Source: Actinomadura rubteroloni (GTDB lineage: Bacteria; Actinomycetota; Actinomycetes; Streptosporangiales; Streptosporangiaceae). From it: a DNA stretch of 64,000 nt. The DNA lies in contig NZ_MTBP01000001.1 of assembly GCF_002911665.1 (NCBI RefSeq), positions 868,001 through 932,000 on the forward strand. Direction: 5' to 3'. Every line of letters starts with the position of its first letter. The stretch's first letter is position 1. Positions 54,955-63,770 of this stretch are shown here, in pieces. The notes under the pieces are model-generated. The model did no database searches, was not told the DNA's origin, and saw only the letters and a program-made list of their open reading frames with translations. Made by a program: the position numbers and the translations under genes.

Positions 54955-55695
54955 ATGAGCGACATGAGCGCGACGACCGTACGCGTCACCGGGCACGGCG
55001 GCGACGAGATCGAGGCCTACCTCGCCCGTCCCGACGGCGGCGGCCCGCGCGGCGGCGTCGTCGTGATCCACCATCTGCCGGGCTACGACCGCGCCACCAA
55101 GGAGATGGTCCGGCGCTTCGCCGAACTCGGCTATGACGCGATCTGCCCGAACCTGTTCTTCCGCGAGGCGCCCGGCGCGGCGCCCGACGACGCGGCGGCG
55201 GTCGGCCGGGCCAACGGCGGCGTCCCCGACGAGCGGCTGCTCGGCGACGTCGCCGGAGCCCTCGCGCACCTGCGCGCCCTGCCCACGTCCAACGGGAGGG
55301 CCGGGGTGATCGGCCACTGCTCGGGCGGACGGCAGGCCGTCCTCGCCGCCTGCGAACTCGACGTGGACGCGGCCGTCGACTGCTACGGCGCGTTCGTCCT
55401 CGCCGCCCCGCCCGACGGCTTCCCGCTGAAGGTGTCCGGCCTGGAGGACCGGCTGCCCGCGCTGCGCGCCCCGTTGCTCGGCCTGTTCGGCGCGGAGGAC
55501 AAGTTCCCCGCCCCGGCCGAGGTGGACGAGCTGGCCCGCGTCCTCACCGCGCACGGCAAGGACTTCGACTTCCACACCTACGACGGCGCCGGGCACGCGT
55601 TCTTCGCCGTCGACCGTCCGTCCTACGACGTGGCCGCCGCCAACGACGGCTGGGAGAAGATCGCCGCCTTCTTCGCAACCCACCTGGGAGCCTGA
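54955..55695 (+). CDS. dienelactone hydrolase family protein
   Basis: This 246-residue alpha/beta hydrolase has the Cys-Asp-His triad typical of the family: GHCSGG, FGAEDKF and DGAGHAFF. An N-terminal IEAYLARPDG and HHLPGYDRATKEM also fit. The physiological substrate is unknown; family members open lactones or hydrolyse esters. The divergent MarR regulator suggests induction by a small phenolic or similar compound. ATG at 54955 is preceded by CTGGGACC, and a TATAGCT just upstream could be the -10 element. Confidence 0.9.
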   Translation: MSDMSATTVRVTGHGGDEIEAYLARPDGGGPRGGVVVIHHLPGYDRATKEMVRRFAELGYDAICPNLFFREAPGAAPDDAAAVGRANGGVPDERLLGDVAGALAHLRALPTSNGRAGVIGHCSGGRQAVLAACELDVDAAVDCYGAFVLAAPPDGFPLKVSGLEDRLPALRAPLLGLFGAEDKFPAPAEVDELARVLTAHGKDFDFHTYDGAGHAFFAVDRPSYDVAAANDGWEKIAAFFATHLGA

Positions 55696-55697
55696 CC

Positions 55698-55964
55698 ATG
55701 TGCACCTACACGACCGTGCGGGCCGCGATCGACGGCAGCGCCAAGGGGCCGGGCGGCGCCTGGTTCCACGTCGCCGACGCGACCGTCTACTTCGACCACC
55801 CCGTCCACGCGCAGTTTGAGCACACGCTCAACATCGACCTGAGCGATCAGTCGGCGGACCCGGCGCGGCGCGTCGCCGTCGAGCTGAGCGCCGAGTCCGC
55901 GCGGCGGCTCGTCGCCGCGATCCAGGACGCGCTGGCCGCCGTCCCCGGCGAGATGCTCACCTGA
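55698..55964 (+). CDS. DUF6295 family protein
   Basis: This 88-residue protein begins MCTYTTVRAAIDGSAKG and has FDHPVHAQFEHTLNIDL in the middle, matching a small actinobacterial family of unknown function. It starts two bases after the dienelactone hydrolase stop, so the two are one operon. Confidence 0.85.
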   Translation: MCTYTTVRAAIDGSAKGPGGAWFHVADATVYFDHPVHAQFEHTLNIDLSDQSADPARRVAVELSAESARRLVAAIQDALAAVPGEMLT

Positions 55965-55965
55965 C

Positions 55966-57726
55966 TCAGGCCAGCCCGAGGTGCTTGCGCGCGAAGGTGA
56001 TCTCGGCCTCCATCTGCTCGATGTGCTCCTCGACGACCAGCGAGCCGTGGCCCGCGTCGAAGCGGTACACGTCGTGCGGACGGCCGAGGTCGGCGAGCCG
56101 CGCCAGGTAGTTCTCGACCTGCCGGATCGGGCAGCGCGGGTCGTTCTCCCCGGCCATGACGAGCACCGGCGCCGTCACGCGGTCCACGTAGGTGATCGGG
56201 GACGACGCGCGGTACCGATCGGGGACCTCGTCCGGCGACCCGCCGAACAGGGAGCGGTCGAACGCGCGCAGCGGCTCGGTCTCGTCCTCATAGGCGGCGA
56301 CGTAGTCCGCGATCGGTACGGACGCGATGGCCACCGACCACGCGCCCGGATGCACGCCCACCGCGAGCAACGCCAGGTACCCGCCCCAGGACCCGCCGGT
56401 AACGACCAGCTTGGATGGATCCGCGAGCCCCGATTCCACGGCCCAGTCCCGGACGGCCTGGACGTCCTCCAGCTCGGTCAGCCCGACGCGGCCCTCGATC
56501 GCGTCCCGCCACGCCGACCCGTACCCGGTCGACCCCCGGTAGTTGACGCGGACGACCGCGAACCCGTGGTCCACCCAGGCGGCGGCGGACGGGGCGAACG
56601 CGTCCTCGTCCTGCGCCATCGGCCCGCCGTGCACCTCGAACACCGTCGCGTGCGGCGCGGACGCGTTGACCGGCCGGCTGACCAGCGCGTGGACGCGTCC
56701 GCCCGGCCCCTCGACCCAGACGTCCTCCACCGGCACCGACGCGGGCGCGGGCTCGCCGGGCGGGACGAGCACGACCGCGCCCGACGTGGACCGCACGACC
56801 GGCGGCGCGGCGGCCGACGACCAGGAGTACTCGACCGTCCCGTCCGGGCGGGCCGCCGCCGAGCCGATCACGCCGCGCGGCGTGTCGATCCTGGTCAGCG
56901 ACCGGTCGGCCAGGACGTACCGGTACAACTCGACGCGCGCCTCGAAGGAGTGCGCGACGAGCAGCGCGGACCCGTCGGGGTACCAGCTCGCGTCGGTCTC
57001 GCCGGGCAGGCCGAGCGCGATCTCGTCCTGCGCGCCGGTCAGCGGGTCCCAGACGAGCGGCTCCTCGCGGCCGTGGCGCTCGTGGGTCACGAGCAGCCGG
57101 GAGCCGCCGGGCGCGAACGCCAGGCCCCAGACGCCCCTGCCGGGGCCGTCCCACAGCTCGGCGACGACGGTGCCGTCCGGACGCAGCACGCGCAGCGCCA
57201 TGTGGCGGCTGTCGCCGTGCTCGCTGTGCCCGATCGCGGCCAGCGCGGCGTCGCGGGACAGCGCGGCGGCGTAGGAGTCCTCGGCGTGCTCGTACAGCGT
57301 GACGGGCGGGGCACCCGGACGGCACAGATGGACGGTTCCGGAACTCTCGCCCGTGCTCCCGACCAGCGCGACCCCGTCCGCGCCGAGCGCCAGCCCGGAC
57401 GGATAAGTCGAGGGCAACTCGGGAACCGCCGGGACGGCCGTCCCGCCGTCGAACGGCTCCCGCATCCACACGCCGAACTCGTCGCCGTCGGTGTCGGCGA
57501 ACCACCAGATCGCGTCGCCCTCGGGCGTGAGCAGCCCGTACTCGGTGCCGTGCGGACGGTCGGTGACCTGCCGGCGCGTGTCGGCGCGGCGGTCCCACGC
57601 GTACAGCTCCCAGGTGCCCGTCACGTTGGAGCGGTACAGGCAGCGGTGCGGCGCGTCCCGCGCCCAGCGGGGGAGGCTCACCCGGGCGGCCCGGAAGCGC
57701 GCCTTCCAGCGCGTGTCGTCGACCAT
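55966..57726 (-). CDS. S9 family peptidase (prolyl oligopeptidase type)
   Basis: The protein has 586 residues. An N-terminal beta-propeller-like half (about 1-320) precedes the C-terminal alpha/beta hydrolase domain. The catalytic Ser is in GGSWGGY, the Asp in MAGENDPRCP and the His in DAGHGS. HGGPMAQD forms the oxyanion region. No signal peptide is present, so it probably acts on short peptides or acylated amino acids in the cytoplasm. It is convergent with the DUF6295 gene, the stop codons being almost adjacent. Confidence 0.93.
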   Translation of the reverse strand: MVDDTRWKARFRAARVSLPRWARDAPHRCLYRSNVTGTWELYAWDRRADTRRQVTDRPHGTEYGLLTPEGDAIWWFADTDGDEFGVWMREPFDGGTAVPAVPELPSTYPSGLALGADGVALVGSTGESSGTVHLCRPGAPPVTLYEHAEDSYAAALSRDAALAAIGHSEHGDSRHMALRVLRPDGTVVAELWDGPGRGVWGLAFAPGGSRLLVTHERHGREEPLVWDPLTGAQDEIALGLPGETDASWYPDGSALLVAHSFEARVELYRYVLADRSLTRIDTPRGVIGSAAARPDGTVEYSWSSAAAPPVVRSTSGAVVLVPPGEPAPASVPVEDVWVEGPGGRVHALVSRPVNASAPHATVFEVHGGPMAQDEDAFAPSAAAWVDHGFAVVRVNYRGSTGYGSAWRDAIEGRVGLTELEDVQAVRDWAVESGLADPSKLVVTGGSWGGYLALLAVGVHPGAWSVAIASVPIADYVAAYEDETEPLRAFDRSLFGGSPDEVPDRYRASSPITYVDRVTAPVLVMAGENDPRCPIRQVENYLARLADLGRPHDVYRFDAGHGSLVVEEHIEQMEAEITFARKHLGLA

Positions 57727-57742
57727 GCGTCCCAGTATGGGG

Positions 57743-58618
57743 TCAGGCCCAGGGCGGGACCGATCCGTCCGATTCCTCCCGGACCTGCGGCTCCGGCGGG
57801 AGCGCGGACCGATCGGCGGGGTTCAGTGTCCCGTGCACGGCGCGGGCGACGCGCTCGATCGTCGCCACGCCGTACCGCATCGACGGGGTGTCCTGCGTGA
57901 GCACGACGATGAGGTAGTCGCGGTGGCGTCCGCTGAAGGACCCGATGCTGTGAACGCGCCAGTACCGATCGTGCCGGGGCAGCCAGCCGTTCTTCACGTG
58001 CCAGACGACGCCGGGCGGACGTCCGGCGGGCACGCCCCAGCGTTGTTGCGGGATCACCTGGTGCATGAGGTCGAGGATGTAACGGCGTGCCTTGTCGCTG
58101 AGGACCGTCCCGTGCGACGTGAGGACGCGCAACAACCGCAGCTCGTCGTTCGCCGTGATCTGCGTGAGGCCCCAGAAGTGCGTGGGGCCGAGCCTGGTGT
58201 GCCGCATCCCGGCCCGGACGAGGAACCGGTTCATCCGCGTCCGTCCGATCTGCCGCCACAGCGCGGACGCCGCGTCGTTGTCCGACCGCGTGATCATCCG
58301 GCGGGCGAGGGCCTTCTCACGGGACGTCAGGCCGCGACGCTGGTACAGCAGCGCGCCGAGGATCGTCACCTTCACGACGCTCGCCGAGTCGTACCGCCGG
58401 TCGCCCCGCACGCTGCACACGATGCCGTGCTCGCGGTCCAGGACGGCCACCGACTCCGTCCCGGCGCGGCCGCGCAGCGCCGCCGCGACCTGCCGCCCGA
58501 GCGACGCCGCCAGCCGGGGCCGCGTCGCGGACGCGCACGGGCCGCCCGCCCGCGCCGCCGGGACCGGAAGGAGCGCGAGGACGGCGCACAGGGCGACCGG
58601 AACGCGGAGAAAGCGCAT
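57743..58618 (-). CDS. exported serine hydrolase, class A beta-lactamase-like
   Basis: The protein has 291 residues with a signal peptide (MRFLRVPVALCAVLALLPVPAA..). The penicillin-binding motifs are visible: SVVK for SxxK, SDN, and KNG in place of KTG. It lacks an evident Glu166-type omega-loop motif, so it may be a peptidase or esterase, not a resistance enzyme. ATG at 58618. Confidence 0.85.
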   Translation of the reverse strand: MRFLRVPVALCAVLALLPVPAARAGGPCASATRPRLAASLGRQVAAALRGRAGTESVAVLDREHGIVCSVRGDRRYDSASVVKVTILGALLYQRRGLTSREKALARRMITRSDNDAASALWRQIGRTRMNRFLVRAGMRHTRLGPTHFWGLTQITANDELRLLRVLTSHGTVLSDKARRYILDLMHQVIPQQRWGVPAGRPPGVVWHVKNGWLPRHDRYWRVHSIGSFSGRHRDYLIVVLTQDTPSMRYGVATIERVARAVHGTLNPADRSALPPEPQVREESDGSVPPWA

Positions 58619-58659
58619 CCCCCCACGTTAACGATCTTGAAGTCAGCGCGCAGCCAAGA

Positions 58660-59415
58660 TCATTCCCGGGACTCGGCGAGATCCGCCAGCACCTTCTCGA
58701 TCGCCGTCCGGACCTGCCGGTCCATCGACCGCGCGAAGCCCGCCTCCACCGACACCTGCGCGCCCGGCCGCAGCTCCGCCAGGGTCTCCTCCAGCGCGTC
58801 CAGGCCGTCGGCGGCGAACGTCCCGACGACGTGCCGGGTGATCAGCCCGACGAACCGCGCGGCGAGGTCGTCCATCGCCCGCTGGAGATCCCGGCTGACC
58901 TCCAGCACCTCCGCCAGCGGCACGCCCGCGCGCACCAGCGCCACCGACGCGTCGAGCTGGCGGCGGCTCCAGTGCGTGACGCGGTCGCCGTCCACACGCA
59001 GGATCCCGAGTTCGACGGCCCGCTCGACCGCGCCCGGGTCGAGTTCGCCGGGGAACAGCGCGGCCAGCTCGGCGAGCGGCATCGTCACCGGAGTCTCGGT
59101 CGACCACGGCGCCGTCACGGCCTTCTCCACGCCGAGGACGGCCGCGATGCCGCGGCCCTCCTCCCACGCCGCCAGCAGCTCCCGGATGCCCTCCAGCGTG
59201 TGGCCGCGCTCCAGCAGGTTCGCGATCATCCGCAGCCGCGCCAGATGCTCCGCCGAGTACAGGCCGATCCGCCCGACGCGCCGCGGCGGGGGCAGCAGTT
59301 TGCGCTCCTGGTAGTAGCGCAGCGTCCGGACCGGGACGCCCGCCGCCTCGGCCAGCTCGCCGAGCCGGTACTCGGCAGGGGGTTCGGGCACGTCGTCGGT
59401 CACGTCCGTCAGCAT
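58660..59415 (-). CDS. MerR-family transcriptional regulator
   Basis: This 251-residue protein has a MerR helix-turn-helix (about 14-80; YRLGELAEAAGVPVRTLRYY and LYSAEHLARLRMIANLLERG). The C-terminal region is longer than in metal sensors, has no Cys cluster, and probably senses a small organic molecule. ATG at 59415 is preferred, as upstream residues have no family match and overlap the divergent lipoprotein gene region. Confidence 0.88.
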   Translation of the reverse strand: MLTDVTDDVPEPPAEYRLGELAEAAGVPVRTLRYYQERKLLPPPRRVGRIGLYSAEHLARLRMIANLLERGHTLEGIRELLAAWEEGRGIAAVLGVEKAVTAPWSTETPVTMPLAELAALFPGELDPGAVERAVELGILRVDGDRVTHWSRRQLDASVALVRAGVPLAEVLEVSRDLQRAMDDLAARFVGLITRHVVGTFAADGLDALEETLAELRPGAQVSVEAGFARSMDRQVRTAIEKVLADLAESRE

Positions 59416-59500
59416 AGTTCCGGGGCGGCTCGTCCCGATCCGTGCGTGATGGCCGGGATACGCTCGGGTGACGTTCCCGTCCCCTGCCGGAGGCATCGTG

Positions 59501-59680
59501 ATGCGCGCCCTCGTCCCCCTCATCGTCCTGGCCGCCGGGCTCGGTCTGTCCGGATGCTCCAGCAGCCACCGCTGGTGCGAACACGATGCGACCGACACGA
59601 AGGTGGCCGATCGGTATTGCAAGAATCACGTCCGGGGCTACGAGTGGGAGACCGGCCATTCCCACAAGAAGAAGCACTGA
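59501..59680 (+). CDS. small lipoprotein
   Basis: This 59-residue protein has a lipoprotein signal: MRALVPLIVLAAGLGLSGC with lipobox LSGC. The mature part is about 40 residues with two more Cys and a His/Lys-rich tail (GHSHKKKH) that could bind metal. CCGGAGG precedes ATG at the right spacing. It ends two bases before the next gene's start. Function unknown. Confidence 0.8.
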   Translation: MRALVPLIVLAAGLGLSGCSSSHRWCEHDATDTKVADRYCKNHVRGYEWETGHSHKKKH

Positions 59681-59682
59681 CC

Positions 59683-60723
59683 GTGCCCGCCGAGTGGTTC
59701 GCCCGGCCCGCCGCCCGGGACTGGACGTGCGCTCCGCCCGCCGACGTCACGTCCTTCCACGCCACCCTGCCCGGCTACGCGCCGACGCGGCTGGTCGAGC
59801 TTCCCGCGCTGGCCCGCGAGCTGGGCGTGCGGCGGCTGTTCGTGAAGGACGAGTCGGAGCGGCTCGGGCTGCCCGCGTTCAAGATGCTGGGCGCGTCGTG
59901 GGGCGTCCACCGGGCGCATCGCGGCGAGAAGCGGCTGGTCGCGGCCACCGACGGCAACCACGGCCGGGCCGTGGCGGCGATCGCGCGGCTGCGCGGGCTC
60001 GCCGCGACGATCTTCGTGCCGGACGGCGTCCACCCCGCCTCGATCGAGGCGATCCGCGATGAGGGCGCCGAGGTCGTCCTGGTCGACGGGATCTACGACA
60101 CGGCCGTCCGGCACGCCGCCGAGGCCGCCGCCGACCCGGACGCGCTGCTCGTCCAGGACACCGCCTGGCCCGGCTACGAGCGCGTCCCGGCGTGGATCGT
60201 GGAGGGCTACGCGACGCTGTTCACCGAGATCGACGCGCAACTCGCCGCGCTCGGCGCCGCCCCGGCCGGGCTCGTGGGCGTCCCGGTCGGCGTCGGGTCG
60301 CTCGCGCAGGCGGCCGTGATGCACTACCGGAGCCGTCCGGGCGCCGCGCCGTCGGTGCTGGCCGTCGAGCCGACGTCGGCGGCGTGCGCGCTCGCGAGCC
60401 TGCGCGCCGGCGCCCCCGCCACGCTCGCGCCCGGCCGGACGATCATGCAGGGCCTCAACTGCGCGACGCTGTCCAGCCTGGCCTGGCCGTACCTGCGCGA
60501 CGGCCTGGACGCGGCGGTCGCCGTCGCCGACGCCGCGGCCGTCCGGGCCGCCCGCGACCTCGCCGCGCTCGGCGTCCCCGCCGGCCCCTGCGGCGCGGCG
60601 GCCCTGGCCGGCGCACGCGCCGCTCTGACGCCCGACCGGCGCCCGCTCCTCGCCCCGCATCACGCCGAGACGGTCGTCCTGCTCAGCACCGAGGGCGCGT
60701 CCGCCAACCCGTCCGTCCTCTGA
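59683..60723 (+). CDS. diaminopropionate ammonia-lyase-like PLP enzyme
   Basis: The protein has 346 residues of fold-type II PLP enzyme. The Schiff-base Lys lies in LPAFKMLGAS, as in diaminopropionate ammonia-lyase. ATDGNHGRAVA is the phosphate/substrate loop and GVGSLAQA the Gly-rich PLP-phosphate loop. The family cleaves 2,3-diaminopropionate to pyruvate and ammonia; other beta-eliminations are possible. It is shorter than the roughly 400-residue bacterial enzyme. GTG start, two bases after the lipoprotein stop. Confidence 0.88.
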   Translation: MPAEWFARPAARDWTCAPPADVTSFHATLPGYAPTRLVELPALARELGVRRLFVKDESERLGLPAFKMLGASWGVHRAHRGEKRLVAATDGNHGRAVAAIARLRGLAATIFVPDGVHPASIEAIRDEGAEVVLVDGIYDTAVRHAAEAAADPDALLVQDTAWPGYERVPAWIVEGYATLFTEIDAQLAALGAAPAGLVGVPVGVGSLAQAAVMHYRSRPGAAPSVLAVEPTSAACALASLRAGAPATLAPGRTIMQGLNCATLSSLAWPYLRDGLDAAVAVADAAAVRAARDLAALGVPAGPCGAAALAGARAALTPDRRPLLAPHHAETVVLLSTEGASANPSVL

Positions 60724-60746
60724 GCCCTCCCGCCACGGACCGTTGG

Positions 60747-61391
60747 TCAGGCGAGGTGCGCTTCGGCGAGGGTGTCGCGGATGAACGCGCGCCGGGACAC
60801 GCCCCACGCGCGCAGCGCCGTGCCGTGGTCGACGGCCACCACCACGGTCGCCGCCGCGACGACCGCGCGCCACGCCCAGCGGACGGGCACGGGCAGGCCG
60901 TCGAGTCTCGCCAGGTGGAACGGGACGTGCCGGCGCTCGTCGGCGAGGATCCGGCGGCCCACCTCGGCGGCCAGCGGGTCGGTGGACCCGTCGCGCATCG
61001 CCCGGTAGTAGCGCAGCGCGACGACCTCGGCGACCATCAGCACCAGCAGTTCCGCGCGCAGTCCGAAGGGGCGGCGCATCCGGACGAACGCGGTGTCGGT
61101 CCAGTGGGCGTCGATCGTGGGGGCGCCGGCCGCGTACAGGAGTTCGGCGAGCAGCCGGGCGTGGTCGCGCTCCTCGGCGACGAACAGCTTCACGGCCGTC
61201 GCGTAGTCGGCGTCGCCGGTCCGCTCGGCCTTGCGGATGAGGCCCGCGCCGTCGCCGCTCTCGCCGAGCTGGAACCGCTGGACGCTGCGCACGACCGCCC
61301 GCGGGAGCCGCGCGCCGCGCGTCCAGTCGGGGTCGCTCGGACGGTGGAGGGCGGCCTGCTCGAAGTTCGTGCGCCAGGAGACGAAGGTCAT
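60747..61391 (-). CDS. ferritin-like superfamily protein
   Basis: This 214-residue helical protein has paired carboxylate/His motifs expected for a di-iron four-helix bundle: AEERDHARLL in one helix, EVVALRYYRAM in another and ADERRHVPFH in a third. These resemble ferritin-like or tRNA-hydroxylase-type proteins. Catalytic activity is unknown. ATG at 61391 (TFVSWRTNFEQAAL) is chosen over a longer frame. Confidence 0.8.
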   Translation of the reverse strand: MTFVSWRTNFEQAALHRPSDPDWTRGARLPRAVVRSVQRFQLGESGDGAGLIRKAERTGDADYATAVKLFVAEERDHARLLAELLYAAGAPTIDAHWTDTAFVRMRRPFGLRAELLVLMVAEVVALRYYRAMRDGSTDPLAAEVGRRILADERRHVPFHLARLDGLPVPVRWAWRAVVAAATVVVAVDHGTALRAWGVSRRAFIRDTLAEAHLA

Positions 61392-61472
61392 GACCGGGTC
61401 TGACGCGGCGAATGCCCAGGTGGTTCGTCCTGAATATGGCGGTTTGTGGACCGGCGGGACGGTCAACCGCAG

Positions 61473-61518
61473 GATTTGAGCGGTTGCTCAACGCGGTGGT
61501 TGAGCAACCGCTCAAATC
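61473..61518 (-). terminator. perfect 20-bp inverted repeat overlapping a stop codon
   Basis: Twenty bases (61473-61492) are the exact inverse of 61499-61518 with a six-base loop. The repeat overlaps the last codons of the minus-strand gene ending at 61517. It is probably its terminator, and also lies upstream of the ferritin-like gene. Confidence 0.7.
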
Positions 61519-62035
61519 AGTGGCCGCAGAGGTCCTGGTGCTCCAGCTCGAACGGGATCACCCCGGCCGCCGCCGGAGTCACCTCCAGCACCAGCGTCCC
61601 CGCGCGGTACACAGGCCGGACGAAATCGTGCGTGACGAGCGGCGTGCCGGGCGGCACCGGCCCGCCGAGCGGTTCGACGCGGTCCACGGCGCCCGTCGCC
61701 ACCGCGTCCTCGACCGTCAGCGTGCCGCACAGCAGGTGCTGGCCCGGGAACCGCACGGCGCGGCCCGCGCGGCGGTGCGCGGCACGAGCGGCCACGGCCC
61801 CGGGGCGGTGCTCGTCCGGGCCGGCGATCCGGTCGTCCAGCGCCACCGCCGCGCCCCGGGCGACGAACGCCGCGACGACCGACTCCACGTCCTGCGTCCC
61901 GAGCTCCACCGACGCCGCCTGGTGGCCGCGCCCCGGATGCGTGCAGAACAACACCGGGTCCGGCACCACGTCGAGCACCATCTGTTCCAGCGCCGACCGA
62001 TCGCGCAGGCCCGCGTTCACACCGAGGACGGTCAT
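61517..62035 (-). CDS. hypothetical protein coupled to the PHP-type hydrolase
   Basis: This 172-residue protein has no recognised family. It contains LFCTHPGRGHQAASVELG, GTLTVEDAVATGAV and a final LEVTPAAAGVIPFELEHQD, suggesting a compact beta-rich cytoplasmic protein. There are no membrane helices or signal. Its ATG overlaps the stop of the metallohydrolase gene (ATGA), so the two are made together. The real start is 62035; a longer frame upstream is a shadow of the neighbour. Confidence 0.75.
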   Translation of the reverse strand: MTVLGVNAGLRDRSALEQMVLDVVPDPVLFCTHPGRGHQAASVELGTQDVESVVAAFVARGAAVALDDRIAGPDEHRPGAVAARAAHRRAGRAVRFPGQHLLCGTLTVEDAVATGAVDRVEPLGGPVPPGTPLVTHDFVRPVYRAGTLVLEVTPAAAGVIPFELEHQDLCGH

Positions 62036-63618
62036 ACGACGTCCACGAAGACGGGGTTGGCGTAGCACCACAGGTCGTCCCACGGGGCGGGGGCGCCCTG
62101 GACGTCCATCATCGGTTCCAGCCCGTTCGACCGGTGGCCGTCGGTGCCCCGGACGCGCACGTAGAACGGGTCGCGCACCTTGCGGAACCGGTGCTCGAAG
62201 TGAAGAACCGGGCTCCGGCCGTACGGGGTGAAGGACTCGACCACCGACACGTCCGGGTTGGTGAAGGCGTCCCGGTCGGCGGCCGGGCCGGTGACGGCGC
62301 CCCGGATCAGGTCGAGCCGCGCCAGCCGGGGAATCCGGCCGGTGGTGTTCGGCGTGGTGGCCGGGCGCACGGTGATGCGCACCGTGACGTCGTCCCCGCG
62401 CCGGACCCGGACCCGTCCGCCCAGCGTGGCGGGCCGTCCGCCGCCGTGGACGCGCACGTCCAGCGCGGACACCAGGCCGCCCATCCCGACCCACACGCGG
62501 CCCGCGCGGATCGCCGCCATGACGCCGTGGAAGCTGCGCGAGGTCGAGCCCACGACCGTCCGGCTGAACTCGCCCGGCCAGAAGTCGGCGTGCTCTTGCG
62601 GCGTGCCGGAATCGACCGGGGCGGGATAACCGCCGTGGGTGTCGTACCAGTCCCCCGGGGTGTCGGGCCGGACGAGCGTGCTGCCGTTCGCCTGGTGGAT
62701 GTCGGAGTTGCTGGTGATCCACCAGCCCTTGCCCTCGGCCAGCAGGGCGTCCCAGAGCCCGCCGAGTTTGGCGGTCATCCAGTCGAAGCCGCCGAACGTC
62801 CGGTACGACTCCGACGGCCAGCCGGTCCAGGAGTCGCCGCCCGGCGCGTTGCCGTAGCCGCCCCGGTGCCCGCCGTCGTTCTGCGCGCCGGGGGAGCCCT
62901 CCATGCCGACCGCGATGTGCGGCGCGGTGTCGCGGTAGTTGCGGAATTCGTGCGGCGTGTAGCGGCCGTTGCGGCTCGGGTGGTTGGCGATCATCAGCGC
63001 CGAGTCGATGGCGCCCCGGTCGATCTGGCCCGACATCCAGCGCAGCGCGGCCAGCGCGGTCGCCTCATTGGCGTCGGACGTGTGGTTGGTCCCGTTGACG
63101 TTGCCGTCGAACAGCTTCTCGAAGGCGTGCAGCGCGGCGATCTCGTTCTTGGTCGCGTCGAAGAACACCGTCGCGTGCTCCCCGGATGGCACGTTCCATT
63201 CGAGTCCCTGCCAGAGCAGCATCGACGGGTTCGCGGCGCGGGCCTTGAGGACGTCGGCGTACGTCGTCTCCACCGCGAACTTCTCGTGCGCGACGTGCCC
63301 GTGGTCGGTGATCACCATCCAGTCCAGGCCGTGCCGCCGTCCGGCCGTGACCTGCTGGGCGACCGTGTGCATCGCGTCGTAGCTGTACTGCGTGTGGACG
63401 TGGTGGTCCCCGGCGAGCCACTGGAGCCGTCCCGGGTCCGGGCCGGGCCGCGCCGCCGCCGACGCGGTGCCCTCCAGCAGGCCGCTCCCGGCCGCCGCCG
63501 CGCCCACGAGGCCGAGCCGTTGCAGGAAGCGGCGCCGCGCCAGCTCGCCCGGCGGCAGCTCGGCGTCCGGCACCGTCGTGTCGGCGTAGGGCGCCGCGTT
63601 GTCGTGGTGATGGCCCAC
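62032..63618 (-). CDS. Tat-exported PHP/CehA-McbA-type metallohydrolase
   Basis: This protein of about 528 residues has a twin-arginine signal: RRRFLQRLGLVGAAAAGSGLL. The metal-binding motif GDHHVHTQYSYDA, TDHGH, the later NHPSRNGRY and the SNSDIHQ are the PHP-type signature seen in CehA/McbA-like hydrolases. It probably hydrolyses an ester, phosphoester or carbamate outside the cytoplasm. GTG at 63618 is chosen because GAGGAGG lies directly upstream at proper spacing; a longer frame starts at 63699. Confidence 0.88.
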   Translation of the reverse strand: MGHHHDNAAPYADTTVPDAELPPGELARRRFLQRLGLVGAAAAGSGLLEGTASAAARPGPDPGRLQWLAGDHHVHTQYSYDAMHTVAQQVTAGRRHGLDWMVITDHGHVAHEKFAVETTYADVLKARAANPSMLLWQGLEWNVPSGEHATVFFDATKNEIAALHAFEKLFDGNVNGTNHTSDANEATALAALRWMSGQIDRGAIDSALMIANHPSRNGRYTPHEFRNYRDTAPHIAVGMEGSPGAQNDGGHRGGYGNAPGGDSWTGWPSESYRTFGGFDWMTAKLGGLWDALLAEGKGWWITSNSDIHQANGSTLVRPDTPGDWYDTHGGYPAPVDSGTPQEHADFWPGEFSRTVVGSTSRSFHGVMAAIRAGRVWVGMGGLVSALDVRVHGGGRPATLGGRVRVRRGDDVTVRITVRPATTPNTTGRIPRLARLDLIRGAVTGPAADRDAFTNPDVSVVESFTPYGRSPVLHFEHRFRKVRDPFYVRVRGTDGHRSNGLEPMMDVQGAPAPWDDLWCYANPVFVDVV

Positions 63619-63770
63619 GTGGTCCTCCTCGATGACAATCTTCAGCGAGCGTGACCGTAGGCGAGCGAAACGACGGCCAGGCGTACGAAGAGTGATCATT
63701 CATCGAAACTCACCGGATGTCGGGACAGGGTTCACCATCGGGCAACGCGTGGCTGCCAGGGTTGCCCGCC

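Noticed and set aside
61517..62722. A 401-codon minus-strand frame upstream of the hypothetical gene
   Set aside because: Its first 230 codons are a shifted reading of the metallohydrolase gene; only the part from 62035 is plausible.
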